Positions 1-8,140 of a stretch of DNA of 64,000 bases are shown piece by piece. The notes under the pieces are model-generated. The model worked only from the letters and a program-made list of their open reading frames with translations. It did not search any database and was not told the DNA's origin. Both the position numbers and the translations under genes were made by a program. The stretch's first letter is position 1; every line of letters begins with the position of its first letter. The stretch is from Castellaniella hirudinis (GTDB lineage Bacteria > Pseudomonadota > Gammaproteobacteria > Burkholderiales > Burkholderiaceae_B): the NCBI RefSeq assembly GCF_042651965.1, contig NZ_JBHSDY010000006.1:1-64000 (forward strand), in the 5' to 3' direction.

Positions 1-18
1 CTCATCGTACTTCGACAT
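1..18 (-). CDS. IS150-type OrfA, N-terminal six codons only
   Basis: An ATG at 18-16 opens a minus-strand frame reading M-S-K-Y-D-E before leaving the window. OrfA proteins of IS150-group elements often begin with M-S-K/T-K-Y and then a helix-turn-helix domain. A GGGGTG tract six bases upstream of the ATG could be a ribosome site. Six codons cannot prove identity; the call depends on the adjacent terminal repeat. Confidence 0.45.
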
Positions 19-69
19 GAAAAACACCCCAAAGGTTGGATCGGTGTCCAACTTTTGGGGGGCAGTTCA
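1..69 (-). mobile_element. IS3-family (IS150-type) element, left end only
   Basis: Read on the minus strand from position 69, the sequence starts with TG and runs TGAACTGCCCCCCAAAAG then TTGGACACC, which matches my memory of IS150-group terminal inverted repeats. Just inside is a 14-bp stem (27-40 with 47-60, one wobble, 6-nt loop), then a T-rich stretch and an ATG at 18 that would begin orfA. The rest of the element is off the left edge, so the other end, orfB and target duplication cannot be seen. The family call rests on recalled consensus, not a search. Confidence 0.65.
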
Positions 70-103
70 CAAGGGGGCGCTTTTTACCTTGGGACGGCCC
101 GAC
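70..103 (+). repeat. Dispersed intergenic repeat, copy A (3' part, cut by the IS)
   Basis: This stretch reads CAAGGGGGCGCTTTTTACCT followed by TGGGACGGCCCGAC. It matches the right half of the repeats at 25796-25952 and 59141-59213, which share the core GGGGGC..CTTGGGGCGGCCCGGC. The left half seen in those copies (beginning CCCCCACGC) is missing because the insertion sequence end abuts it. It ends 33 bases before the preferred dusA start. Confidence 0.6.
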
Positions 104-136
104 GCTAAAATGACAGGTTACCCGAGAATATCCCGT

Positions 137-1171
137 ATGAGCCACTCTTCACCCGGCGCCCGGATCGATGCCGATCCCGTTGCGCCGTCCGCTTCGTCCG
201 CTGACCCCGCCGCCAGGCCCTGGCGCCTGTGCGTGGCGCCGATGATCGACGTCACGGACCGGCATTGCCGCTATTTTCACCGCCTGCTGGCGCCCGGCGC
301 GCGCCTGTACACCGAGATGATCACCACCGGCGCCCTGATGCACGGCGACGCGGGCCGGCATCTGGATTTCGACCCGGCCGAACACCCGGTGGCCCTGCAA
401 CTGGGCGGCAGCGAACCGGACGCCCTGGCGCAGAGCGCCCGGCTGGGCGAACGCTGGGGTTACGACGAGATCAATCTGAACTGCGGCTGTCCGTCCGAAC
501 GTGTCCAGCGCGGCGCCTTCGGCGCCTGCCTGATGGCCGAACCGCGTCTGGTTGCTGATTGCGTGCGCGCCATGCAGGATGCCGTGTCGGTGCCTGTGAC
601 GGTCAAGCACCGTCTGGGCCTGGATTACGAGGAGTCCTACGATTTCGTGCGCGATTTCGTCGGCATCCTGTATGACGCCGGCTGCCGGGTATTCATCGTC
701 CATGCGCGCAACGCGGTGCTCAAAGGCCTGTCGCCCAAGGACAACCGGGAAAAGCCGCCGCTGCGCTACGCGGACGCAGTGCGCCTGAAACAGGATTTTC
801 CGGAGGCGGCGTTCGTGCTGAACGGCGGCTTGGCGGACGTGGAGGCCTGCCTGGACTGGATGGAACGCCTGGACGGCGTGATGCTGGGCCGGGCGGCCTG
901 GCACCACCCGGACATCCTGGCCGAAATCAGCCGCCGCCTGGCGCCCGGGCAGCCGCTGCCCGAGCCGGAAGCCGTGCTGGAGGCCTGGGTGGGCTATGTG
1001 ACCGCGCAGCACGCGCGTGGCGTGCCGTTGCACATCCTGGTGCGCGGCATGCTGGGATGGCGCACCGGCCAGGCCGGGGCGCGGCAATGGCGGCGCATCC
1101 TGTCAGACCCCAAGCAGTTGCGGGCTGAGGGGCCGTCTGTCCTGCGCCGCGCCTGGCAGGCGCTGGCCTAG
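137..1171 (+). CDS. dusA: tRNA-dihydrouridine(20/20a) synthase DusA
   Basis: FMN-dependent cytosolic enzyme that reduces uridine 20/20a in the tRNA D-loop. The N-terminal TIM-barrel start V-A-P-M-I-D-V-T-D-R-H-C-R-Y-F is the DusA signature. The N-[LN]-C-G-C-P-S motif carries the catalytic Cys (about residue 118), followed by G-A-F-G-A-C-L-M, and V-K-H-R-L-G (flavin/tRNA binding) lies downstream. At 344 aa it is of usual length. The frame is open back to 17, but that extension runs through the repeat and IS end. ATG 137 (or 110) is therefore preferred, though neither has a clear Shine-Dalgarno. The stop overlaps the convergent CBS gene stop in a shared CTAG. Confidence 0.95.
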   Translation: MSHSSPGARIDADPVAPSASSADPAARPWRLCVAPMIDVTDRHCRYFHRLLAPGARLYTEMITTGALMHGDAGRHLDFDPAEHPVALQLGGSEPDALAQSARLGERWGYDEINLNCGCPSERVQRGAFGACLMAEPRLVADCVRAMQDAVSVPVTVKHRLGLDYEESYDFVRDFVGILYDAGCRVFIVHARNAVLKGLSPKDNREKPPLRYADAVRLKQDFPEAAFVLNGGLADVEACLDWMERLDGVMLGRAAWHHPDILAEISRRLAPGQPLPEPEAVLEAWVGYVTAQHARGVPLHILVRGMLGWRTGQAGARQWRRILSDPKQLRAEGPSVLRRAWQALA

Positions 1172-1620
1172 CCGGCCGACGTATCCGCGGGCCAGTCGCG
1201 GATATAGGCCTTGAGCATGTCGTTTTCGAACTGCTGGGCCTCGACGATGGCGCGCGCCATGTCGTAGAACGAGATCACCCCCATCAGGGTGGGGCCGTCC
1301 ATCACCGGGGTGTAGCGGGCGTGCTTGTCGAGCATCAGGCGCTGGACTTCGTCGGCATCGGTGTTGGGCGTGACGCTGACGGGCGCGTCGTCCATGATGC
1401 TGCGCACCGTGAAGTCGCCGGCTGCGCCGTCATGCGTATTCAGGTGGTTGATGATTTCACGGAAGGTCAGCATGCCGACGAGCTGGCCGTGCTCCATGAT
1501 GACCAGCGAGCCGATGTCGAGCTGGCTCATGGTGGCGATGGCCTCGCGCACCGGCATGTCGGGCGTTCCGGTGTACAGCGCGTGCCCCTTCACGCGCAGG
1601 ATTTCATTGACTTTCAGCAT
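1168..1620 (-). CDS. CBS-domain pair protein
   Basis: Small cytosolic protein of 150 aa built from two CBS domains (about residues 8-60 and 72-132), which in other proteins bind adenine nucleotides such as AMP or ATP. The repeated pattern D-I-G-S-L-V-I-M-E-H-G-Q-L-V-G-M-L-T then P-V-M-D-G-P-T-L-M-G-V-I-S is typical. No catalytic domain is attached, so the role is probably regulatory and the partner is unknown. It follows yihY on the same strand after 39 bp, so co-transcription is likely. GGGGAT precedes the ATG. It ends tail to tail with dusA with a 4-bp overlap. Confidence 0.85.
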   Translation of the reverse strand: MLKVNEILRVKGHALYTGTPDMPVREAIATMSQLDIGSLVIMEHGQLVGMLTFREIINHLNTHDGAAGDFTVRSIMDDAPVSVTPNTDADEVQRLMLDKHARYTPVMDGPTLMGVISFYDMARAIVEAQQFENDMLKAYIRDWPADTSAG

Positions 1621-1659
1621 GTCGATCCCCAGTGGCGCCGTGGTCCGGCCGTTTGTTCA

Positions 1660-2913
1660 TTATTGTGCATCATCGCTTCGATTTCCGGTAGCGTCGTCGC
1701 TGAAAAGCGTGTCCAGGACGGGAGGATTGCCCAGCAGGGCGCGTGAAAGGGCCTCCAGCGTGCCGTCCTCAGGCGTAGTCTGGGCGCGGTCGATCAGCAG
1801 CCGGTCCACCAGCGGGCCGATGTCGGTCCGGGCGGGGTCGCAGGCCAGCACCCACTGATCGCCGTCCGCAACCGGGACGGCGTAGCCCAGGTCGCGCAGG
1901 GTGCCGAGCATGTCGTGCAGGGCGTCGGGGTGGACGCGCAGGTGTTTTTCCAGGTAGCCCAGGCTGCGCCCCGGAGGCTGCGCGCCGCGCGCGTGCCACA
2001 GGATGCGCAGGATGCCCAGCGCGTCGACGGCCTGGGCGCCGACCTGGCGCTGCAGCGCCCAGCGATGCAGCCGCAGCGCCGGCAGCAGCGAGGCCACCGT
2101 GGCGCCCATCAGCACCACCAGCCAGGACAGATAGATCCACAGCAGGAAGATCGGCAGGGTGGCAAAGGCCCCGTAGATGACGGTGTAGGAGGGGAAGCGC
2201 GTCAGGTAGGCGGTGAAGCCGGCCTTCATCACGGCCAGCACCAGCGTCGTGCCCAGTCCGCCCAGCACGGCGTCGCGCCACAGCACGCGGCAGTTGGGCA
2301 CGAACACGAACAGGGCTGTGAAGCCCAGCACCGACATCAGCAGGGGCACCAGGTTGAGCAGCAGGCCGATGCCTTCGGGCAGGTCGCCGATGTAGCCCAG
2401 GGATTCGCGCGCCAGCACCGAACTGGCCCACAGACTGGCGCCCATCAGGATCGGCCCCAGGGAAATGATCGCCCAGTACACCAGCAGCCGCTGGCGCATG
2501 GGGCGCTGGCGGGCGACGTTCCAGATCTCGTTGAAGACCTGGTCGATGGTCATGATCAGCAGGATCGACGTCACGACCAGGAAGGCGCCGCCCACGGCCG
2601 TCAGTCCGGACGCCTGGGCGGCGAACTGGTTCAGGTAGCGCATGATGGTGTCGGACACCGAGGGCGGCAGCAGGCTCTCGCCCAGGAACGTTTCCAGGGC
2701 CTTGTGGAATTCTGCGAACAGCGGAAAGGCGGTGAACAGCGACAGCACCACGGCCAGCATCGGCACGATCGCCAGCACGGTGGTGAAGGTCAGGCTGGAG
2801 GCCACCCGGGTGAGCTTGCGGTGACCGGCGAAGTCCAGCGTAAAGCGCAGGATGTCCAGTGCGCGGGTGCGGCGCTCGGCCAGGGAGGGGGCGGGAGTCT
2901 GCGGTGTCGTCAT
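1660..2913 (-). CDS. yihY: YihY/BrkB-family inner membrane protein (UPF0761)
   Basis: Integral membrane protein of 417 aa. About six hydrophobic helices fill the first 280 residues, including T-V-L-A-I-V-P-M-L-A-V-V-L-S and a W-I-Y-L-S-W-L-V-V-L-M-G-A segment typical of the YihY/virulence factor BrkB family. The older name ribonuclease BN is considered wrong for this family. A C-terminal cytoplasmic tail of about 130 residues, rich in L-G-Y-L-E and D-L-L-type helices, resembles the winged-helix-like extension seen in betaproteobacterial members. Exact function is unknown. It is divergent from the DUF2069 gene across 53 bp. Confidence 0.85.
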   Translation of the reverse strand: MTTPQTPAPSLAERRTRALDILRFTLDFAGHRKLTRVASSLTFTTVLAIVPMLAVVLSLFTAFPLFAEFHKALETFLGESLLPPSVSDTIMRYLNQFAAQASGLTAVGGAFLVVTSILLIMTIDQVFNEIWNVARQRPMRQRLLVYWAIISLGPILMGASLWASSVLARESLGYIGDLPEGIGLLLNLVPLLMSVLGFTALFVFVPNCRVLWRDAVLGGLGTTLVLAVMKAGFTAYLTRFPSYTVIYGAFATLPIFLLWIYLSWLVVLMGATVASLLPALRLHRWALQRQVGAQAVDALGILRILWHARGAQPPGRSLGYLEKHLRVHPDALHDMLGTLRDLGYAVPVADGDQWVLACDPARTDIGPLVDRLLIDRAQTTPEDGTLEALSRALLGNPPVLDTLFSDDATGNRSDDAQ

Positions 2914-2966
2914 AAGGCGGGACTGGGAATCCTCTGAACCCTGAGGTTTCGAGCCATAATACCAGC

Positions 2967-3341
2967 ATGGAAAGTGCAGAAATCAAATTGAGCCCGGGCC
3001 TGCACGGCCTGGCGTGTGTCTGTCTGTTCGGCTTGATCGTCTTGTGCGTGGGCTGGGAATTGTGGTGGGCGCCCCTGCGGCCCGGCGGCACGCTGATGGC
3101 CTTGAAGGCCGTGCCGCTGTTGTTCGCCGTCAGCGGCGTGCTGCAGCGCCGGCTCTATACCTTGCAATGGGTAGCGATGCTTAGCTTGTTGTATCTGATG
3201 GAAGGCGCCGTGCGCGCCTGGTCCGATGTCTCGCCCGTCTCGATGGCGCTGGCCGGCGTCGAGATCCTGCTGTCGCTGGGCCTGTATCTGGGCGCCATTC
3301 TGTATGTGCGTCCCGCCAAGCGGGCGGCCCGCCATGGCTAA
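2967..3341 (+). CDS. DUF2069 small membrane protein
   Basis: A 124-aa protein with three to four hydrophobic segments (about residues 12-33, 42-60, 66-82 and 92-112) and a basic C-terminus, matching the DUF2069 family, which has no assigned function. It starts at the first ATG after a short promoter-sized gap shared with divergent yihY. Its last eight bases overlap the selO start, so translation of the two is probably coupled. Confidence 0.75.
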   Translation: MESAEIKLSPGLHGLACVCLFGLIVLCVGWELWWAPLRPGGTLMALKAVPLLFAVSGVLQRRLYTLQWVAMLSLLYLMEGAVRAWSDVSPVSMALAGVEILLSLGLYLGAILYVRPAKRAARHG

Positions 3342-4809
3342 GGATGCGCTGGCCGGGCTGGACACGGGCTGCTCGTTCGCGTCCCTGCCGCGCGGCTTTT
3401 ACACCCAGGTGAATCCGCGCCCCTTGCGGGAGCCGCGCCTGCTGCATGCCAATCCGGACGCGGCCGCCCTGATCGGCCTGGACGCAGAGGCGCTGGGGAC
3501 GCCTGGATTCCTGGCCCTTTGCGCCGGTGGCGCCCGGCTGGGGGACATCGCGCCGCTGGCCACGGCCTACAGCGGCCACCAGTTCGGCGTCTGGGCCGGA
3601 CAACTGGGCGACGGCCGCGCGCATCTGCTGGGCGAGGTCCTGACCGCCGAGGGCGCGTGGGAAATCCAGTTGAAGGGCTCGGGCCGCACGCCATATTCGC
3701 GCATGGGCGACGGCTGGGCCGTGCTGCGCTCCAGCGTGCGCGAATACCTGGCCAGCGAGGCCATGGCCGGCCTGGGCATCCCGACGACCCGGGCGCTGGC
3801 GCTGGTCGGCTCCGCCGATCCGGTGGTGCGCGAAACCGTCGAGACCGCCGCCGTCGTCACCCGGCTGGCGCCCAGCTTCGTGCGCTTCGGCCATTTCGAG
3901 CACTGGGGCCATTCGCACCACGAACAGAAGGCGCTGCTGGACTATGTGATTGCACACTGGTATCCCGAATGCCGGGAGACGGCCGACGGTGAAACCGACC
4001 TGCCCGCCACGGCCTGCCGGCTGCTGACCGAGGTCACACGGCGGACGGCGCGCCTGATGGCCCAATGGCAGCTCGTGGGCTTTTGCCATGGGGTGATGAA
4101 TACCGACAATATGTCCATCCTGGGCCTGACGCTGGACTACGGGCCGTACGGCTTCATGGACGCCTTCCAGGCCAATCACGTCTGCAACCACAGCGACACG
4201 GCGGGGCGCTATGCCTGGAATGCCCAGCCGGCCGTGGCGCGCTGGAATCTGTACCGCCTGGCGAGCAGCCTGCTGGTGCTGGGCTGCGAGGCCCCTGCGC
4301 TGGAGGCCTGCCTGGCCCCCTTCGAAGCCGAATTCCTGTCGGCCTACAGGGCCGGCCTGGCGCGCAAACTGGGGCTGGAGGCCTGGGGACCGGACGATGC
4401 CGCGTTGGAAGACGACTGGTGGAATCTATTGCACGCGCAGCGGGCCGATTTCACGCTGGCCTTTCGGCGGCTGGCCGGCGTCGACCGCGACGCGGGCCCC
4501 TGGCTGGCGCTGTTCGCCGATCCCGCGCCGGCGCAGGCCTGGCTGGACCGCTATCTGGTGCGGCGGGCCGGGCAGGGCGGGGACGCCGAAGCGCGCCGCG
4601 TCGCCATGAACCGGGTCAATCCCCTCTATGTGCTGCGCAATCACCTGGCGCAGCACGCCATCGAGGCCGCGCAACGAGGCGACGCCTCTGAGATCGATCG
4701 TCTGTGGGCCCTGCTGCGGGATCCGTACACGGAACGCCCCGGCTTCGAGCGCCATGCGCTGCCGCCCGCCGATGACGCGCCGGCCGTGGCGGTGAGCTGT
4801 TCCTCCTGA
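3334..4809 (+). CDS. selO: SelO-type protein adenylyltransferase (YdiU)
   Basis: Pseudokinase-fold enzyme that transfers AMP from ATP to protein Ser/Thr/Tyr residues; bacterial SelO has been linked to redox stress. At 491 aa it is full length. Visible motifs are S-G-H-Q-F-G-V-W-A-G-Q-L-G-D-G-R, the lysine-bearing I-Q-L-K-G-S-G-R-T-P-Y-S-R, the kinase-like H-G-V-M-N-T-D-N (about 252-259) and D-Y-G-P-Y-G-F (DFG equivalent, about 268). The protein ends V-S-C-S-S, retaining the Cys that replaces selenocysteine in bacteria. The start at 3334 matches the family N-terminus and overlaps the upstream gene. A frame open from 3226 is an artefact. Confidence 0.95.
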   Translation: MAKDALAGLDTGCSFASLPRGFYTQVNPRPLREPRLLHANPDAAALIGLDAEALGTPGFLALCAGGARLGDIAPLATAYSGHQFGVWAGQLGDGRAHLLGEVLTAEGAWEIQLKGSGRTPYSRMGDGWAVLRSSVREYLASEAMAGLGIPTTRALALVGSADPVVRETVETAAVVTRLAPSFVRFGHFEHWGHSHHEQKALLDYVIAHWYPECRETADGETDLPATACRLLTEVTRRTARLMAQWQLVGFCHGVMNTDNMSILGLTLDYGPYGFMDAFQANHVCNHSDTAGRYAWNAQPAVARWNLYRLASSLLVLGCEAPALEACLAPFEAEFLSAYRAGLARKLGLEAWGPDDAALEDDWWNLLHAQRADFTLAFRRLAGVDRDAGPWLALFADPAPAQAWLDRYLVRRAGQGGDAEARRVAMNRVNPLYVLRNHLAQHAIEAAQRGDASEIDRLWALLRDPYTERPGFERHALPPADDAPAVAVSCSS

Positions 4810-4897
4810 CCGATGACATGGCGCAAACCGACCGGGCCGGCCTGATCGTATGATGGGTTCGACCGGCGCCCTGGACCGCCGGATGATCGAGAAGTGC

Positions 4898-5314
4898 ATG
4901 AAGATCAGCGAATTGGCCCGACAGGCTGGTGTAGGGGTTGAAACCGTCCGCTATTACCAGCGCCGCGGCCTGCTGGCCGTGCCGGAGCACCAGGCGGGCG
5001 CTTATCGCGACTACCCCTCGGACGCGGTGGAAGTGATCCGGCAGATCCGGTGCCTGCGGGGGCTGGATTTCAGTCTCGATGAGATCGGCGCGCTGCTGCG
5101 GGGCGGGGTCGAGGGGTGCCCGGATGTCCGGGCCGCCATCCAGCGGCGCATCCAGACGACCCAGCGCGATCTGGACGGCTTGCGGCGGCAGGTGGCGCAG
5201 TTGCGCACTGCCCTGAAGACGGTCCCTTGCCAGAAGAGCCGCCTGACCTGCGGCCTGGCCTGCCTGACGGCCTGTGCACGGCCCCTGGCGTGTGAGGTGC
5301 CGCCGCCCGCTTGA
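4898..5314 (+). CDS. MerR-family regulator with Cys-rich C-terminus
   Basis: DNA-binding activator of 138 aa. It has an N-terminal winged helix (K-I-S-E-L-A-R-Q-A-G-V then T-V-R-Y-Y-Q-R-R-G-L-L), a dimerisation helix (about 72-108) and an effector tail. The tail holds Cys 111, 118, 122, 126 and 132, with Cys 74 at the start of the dimer helix. This layout resembles metal-sensing MerR proteins, where one Cys before and two after the long helix bind metal. The spacing does not match MerR(Hg) or CueR exactly, so the ligand is unknown. Upstream ATGs at 4850 and 4883 are possible; 4898 fits family N-termini best. It lies 88 bp after selO. Confidence 0.8.
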   Translation: MKISELARQAGVGVETVRYYQRRGLLAVPEHQAGAYRDYPSDAVEVIRQIRCLRGLDFSLDEIGALLRGGVEGCPDVRAAIQRRIQTTQRDLDGLRRQVAQLRTALKTVPCQKSRLTCGLACLTACARPLACEVPPPA

Positions 5315-5318
5315 GGCC

Positions 5319-6914
5319 TCAGACCAGCCGCGGCAGGCTGGCTGCGGGTTCCAGGTGGAAGCGGCTGACGACCGCCACCAGCGAAGACGTCTGCTGCGCC
5401 AGACTGCCGGACGCAGCGGCCGCTTCCTCGACCAGCGCGGCGTTGCTGCGGGTGATGTCGCTGAGCTGCGAGACGGCCGTGCTGATTTGTTCCAGCCCTT
5501 GGGATTGCTCGGCCGTGCTGGCCCGCACGTGGCTCACGAGCTGGTTCAACTGGCCGATCTGCTCGCCGGAAAAACGGGTGTCCTCGGCGATCGCCTGGAT
5601 GCCGGTTTCCACCCGGGCGGCCTGCCGCGTGCTGTTTTCCACCAGGTCGGCGATTTCCCGGGCCGCGTTGGAACTGCGCAGGGCCAGCGCCTGGACCTCC
5701 ATGGCGACCACGGCGAAACCCTGACCTTGTTCGTTGGCGCGGGCGGCTTCGACCCCGGCGTTGAGGGCCAGGATCTTGGTCTGCAAGGCGATGCCGTCGA
5801 TCAGGTCCGTGATGCCCTCGATCTGCCGCGACGTGCGGGCCATGTCCTGGATGGTTTCCTCGATGGCGCGCACCTGCTGCAGGCTGCGGATCACGGCGGC
5901 ATTGGCCCGGGCGGCGAACAGGGCGGCCTCGCGGGCCGTTTCGGCGTTGTTGCGCACGGTGCCGGTGATTTCCTCCATGGCGGCGGCGGTTTCCGAAATG
6001 TCGGCCGCCTGCAGCTCGGTGCGCTCGGCCAGATCCGTGTTGCCCAGATGGATCTGGTTGGAGCCGGTCGCGATGTGGTCGCTGCTGGCGCGCACGGAAG
6101 ATACGATCTGGCGCAACGAATCCTGCATGTGGGCCATCGCGCTGATGACGCTGTGGGGCGGCGCCCGGGAGGCGTCGATGGGCAGGCTGAGGTCGCCGGC
6201 GGCGATCGAGTGCGCGATGTGGGCGACGTCGGCGGGTTCGGAGCCCATCTGCCGCATCAGCCAGCGGGTCAGCACGATCCCCAGGATGACCGCGCACAGG
6301 GCGCTGACGATGGTCAGAATGATGATCAACACGCTGGCGCGGTCGTAAATGGCCTGTGTGTCCTGACTGAGCATCCGGGCCTGCTGCTGCCGCTGTTCGA
6401 TCAACTGGTTCATCAGCGTGTCGGCGTGATCGGCCAGGGGGACGATTTCCTGGTACAGCATCGTGACCGAGGCGCGGACGGGCTGCAGGGGTTCGCGGGC
6501 GATCAGCCGGGCGACCCGGCGGATGCCGTCGGCATAGGCTTGCGCTGCGGCCCGGGTGTCCCGCAGCAGCGGTGAATCTTTGCCCGGATCCGAGCCGGGC
6601 GGGACGGCCAGGGCCTGATGCAGCTTGCCGAGATGCCGTTCGGCGGCGTCCAGTTGAGCATCCCGGGTTGCCTGGACGGGAGCCAGGGCGGCGATGCGGA
6701 TGGCGCGGGCGGTGAGCAGCATCTGCTGGTTGGCCAGGGCCGCCTGCTGCAGATTCCGCAGGTCGCGGTGGTACATGGTTTCCGCCAGGGCGTGGATGCG
6801 TCCGCTGGCGTACAGGCCGATCGCGCCCATCACCAGCGTGAGGGCCGCGCCCGCCAGGAAGCTCGCGATCAGCCGGGTGGCGACGCCGGGTTGGCTCGAG
6901 GAACGCATGCGCAT
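5319..6914 (-). CDS. Methyl-accepting chemotaxis protein
   Basis: Membrane chemoreceptor of 531 aa. TM1 (about 13-36) is followed by a roughly 150-residue four-helix-type periplasmic sensor, TM2 (about 193-217), a HAMP-like linker and a long cytoplasmic coiled coil. The signalling tip reads D-G-I-A-L-Q-T-K-I-L-A-L-N-A-G-V-E-A-A-R and then A-N-E-Q-G-Q-G-F-A-V-V-A-M-E-V-Q. It departs from the usual I-A-F-Q-T-N-I-L-A-L-N and E-Q-G-R-G-F-A-V-V-A-G-E-V-R at several positions. No C-terminal CheR-tethering pentapeptide is present. The ligand is unknown, and no che or flagellar genes are nearby. It is convergent with the MerR gene with a 4-bp gap. Confidence 0.93.
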   Translation of the reverse strand: MRMRSSSQPGVATRLIASFLAGAALTLVMGAIGLYASGRIHALAETMYHRDLRNLQQAALANQQMLLTARAIRIAALAPVQATRDAQLDAAERHLGKLHQALAVPPGSDPGKDSPLLRDTRAAAQAYADGIRRVARLIAREPLQPVRASVTMLYQEIVPLADHADTLMNQLIEQRQQQARMLSQDTQAIYDRASVLIIILTIVSALCAVILGIVLTRWLMRQMGSEPADVAHIAHSIAAGDLSLPIDASRAPPHSVISAMAHMQDSLRQIVSSVRASSDHIATGSNQIHLGNTDLAERTELQAADISETAAAMEEITGTVRNNAETAREAALFAARANAAVIRSLQQVRAIEETIQDMARTSRQIEGITDLIDGIALQTKILALNAGVEAARANEQGQGFAVVAMEVQALALRSSNAAREIADLVENSTRQAARVETGIQAIAEDTRFSGEQIGQLNQLVSHVRASTAEQSQGLEQISTAVSQLSDITRSNAALVEEAAAASGSLAQQTSSLVAVVSRFHLEPAASLPRLV

Positions 6915-7081
6915 GGGAATTTTCTCGGGAAGGTCCGGGAGGGCGGTTGTCCGGTTCGGGTGGACTATAGCGACCGTACTCGGGTACGCTGCCAGCCCGG
7001 GTTAACCCGCAGCGCCCCTTGCGGCGTGCTGAAATGTCATAATGAGATTTCTTTCTTCTTTCCTTCCCTCGCGCATCGACC

Positions 7082-8140
7082 ATGTCCGGTAATACCCTGG
7101 GTTCCCTGTTTCGTGTCACCAACTTCGGCGAGTCGCATGGTCCGGCCATCGGCGCCGTGATCGACGGCTGCCCCCCCGGCATGGCTTTGTCCGAGGCCGA
7201 CATCCAGGCCGAACTGGACCGGCGCCGGCCGGGCACCTCGCGCCACGTCACCCAGCGCCGCGAGCCGGATACGGTGGAAATCCTGTCGGGGGTATTCGAA
7301 GGCCTGACCACGGGCACGCCCATCGGCCTGCTGATCCGCAACACCGACGCGCGCAGCAAGGACTACAGCAATATCGCCGACACCTTCCGCCCCGGCCACG
7401 CGGACTACACCTACTGGAAGAAGTACGGTGTGCGCGATCCGCGCGGCGGCGGGCGTTCTTCCGCACGCTTGACGGCTCCCACCGTGGCGGCGGGCGCGGT
7501 GGCGCGCAAATGGCTGATGCAGGAATACGGCGTGCGCATCCGCGGCTACATGAGCCAGCTGGGGCCGATCCCGATTCCCTTCATGTCCTGGGATGACGTG
7601 CCTGAAAACCCTTTTTACGCCCCCAACGCCGGCATCGTCCCGGAACTCGAGGCCTTCATGGACCAGTTGCGCCATGACGGCGATTCCATCGGCGCGCGCA
7701 TCGAAGTCACGGCCGAAGGCCTGCCCGCCGGCTGGGGCGAACCCATCTACGATCGGCTGGATGCGGACATCGCCCACGCCATGATGGGGCTGAACGCCGT
7801 CAAGGGCGTGTCGATCGGCTCGGGCTTCGATTGCGTCGCCATGCGCGGTTCCGAACACGGCGACGAACTCAGCCCCGACGGCTTCATGGGCAACCACGCG
7901 GGCGGCGTGCTGGGCGGGATTTCCTCCGGCCAGCCGCTGCAGGTGTCGCTGGCGGTCAAGCCGACTTCCAGCATCCGCATCGAGCGCCATTCCGTGAACC
8001 GCGCCAACGAGCCGGTCATGGTGCAGACCCTGGGCCGCCACGATCCCTGCGTGGCGATCCGCGCGACGCCCATCGCCGAGGCGCTGCTGGCCATCGTGCT
8101 GATGGACCACGCACTGCGCCATCGGGGGCAGTGCGCATGA
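7082..8140 (+). CDS. aroC: Chorismate synthase AroC
   Basis: Last enzyme of the shikimate pathway. It converts 5-enolpyruvylshikimate-3-phosphate to chorismate with reduced FMN. At 352 aa it is full length with all three family signatures: G-E-S-H-G-P-A-I-G near the N-terminus, the R-P-G-H-A-D-Y stretch followed by D-P-R-G-G-G-R-S-S-A-R, and the C-terminal R-H-D-P-C-V region. The ATG at 7082 has no Shine-Dalgarno; the leader is instead pyrimidine rich. A CATAAT at 7038-7043 may be a -10, but no good -35 was seen. Its stop overlaps the next gene by ATGA. Confidence 0.97.
   Translation: MSGNTLGSLFRVTNFGESHGPAIGAVIDGCPPGMALSEADIQAELDRRRPGTSRHVTQRREPDTVEILSGVFEGLTTGTPIGLLIRNTDARSKDYSNIADTFRPGHADYTYWKKYGVRDPRGGGRSSARLTAPTVAAGAVARKWLMQEYGVRIRGYMSQLGPIPIPFMSWDDVPENPFYAPNAGIVPELEAFMDQLRHDGDSIGARIEVTAEGLPAGWGEPIYDRLDADIAHAMMGLNAVKGVSIGSGFDCVAMRGSEHGDELSPDGFMGNHAGGVLGGISSGQPLQVSLAVKPTSSIRIERHSVNRANEPVMVQTLGRHDPCVAIRATPIAEALLAIVLMDHALRHRGQCA

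Noticed and set aside
17..136. Extended N-terminus for DusA starting at ATG 17
   Set aside because: It would be encoded by the insertion sequence end and the repeat. Family N-termini start close to position 137.
2919..2940. GGGAATCCTCTGAAC near the yihY start as a second MITE end
   Set aside because: Only a short partial match to the 39367 element terminal repeat with an inserted C, no partner end nearby; probably chance.
5011..7359. Long minus-strand frame overlapping the MerR gene, chemoreceptor and aroC
   Set aside because: Composition is Arg/Pro/Gly rich without motifs, and it crosses three well-supported genes; a GC-driven artefact.
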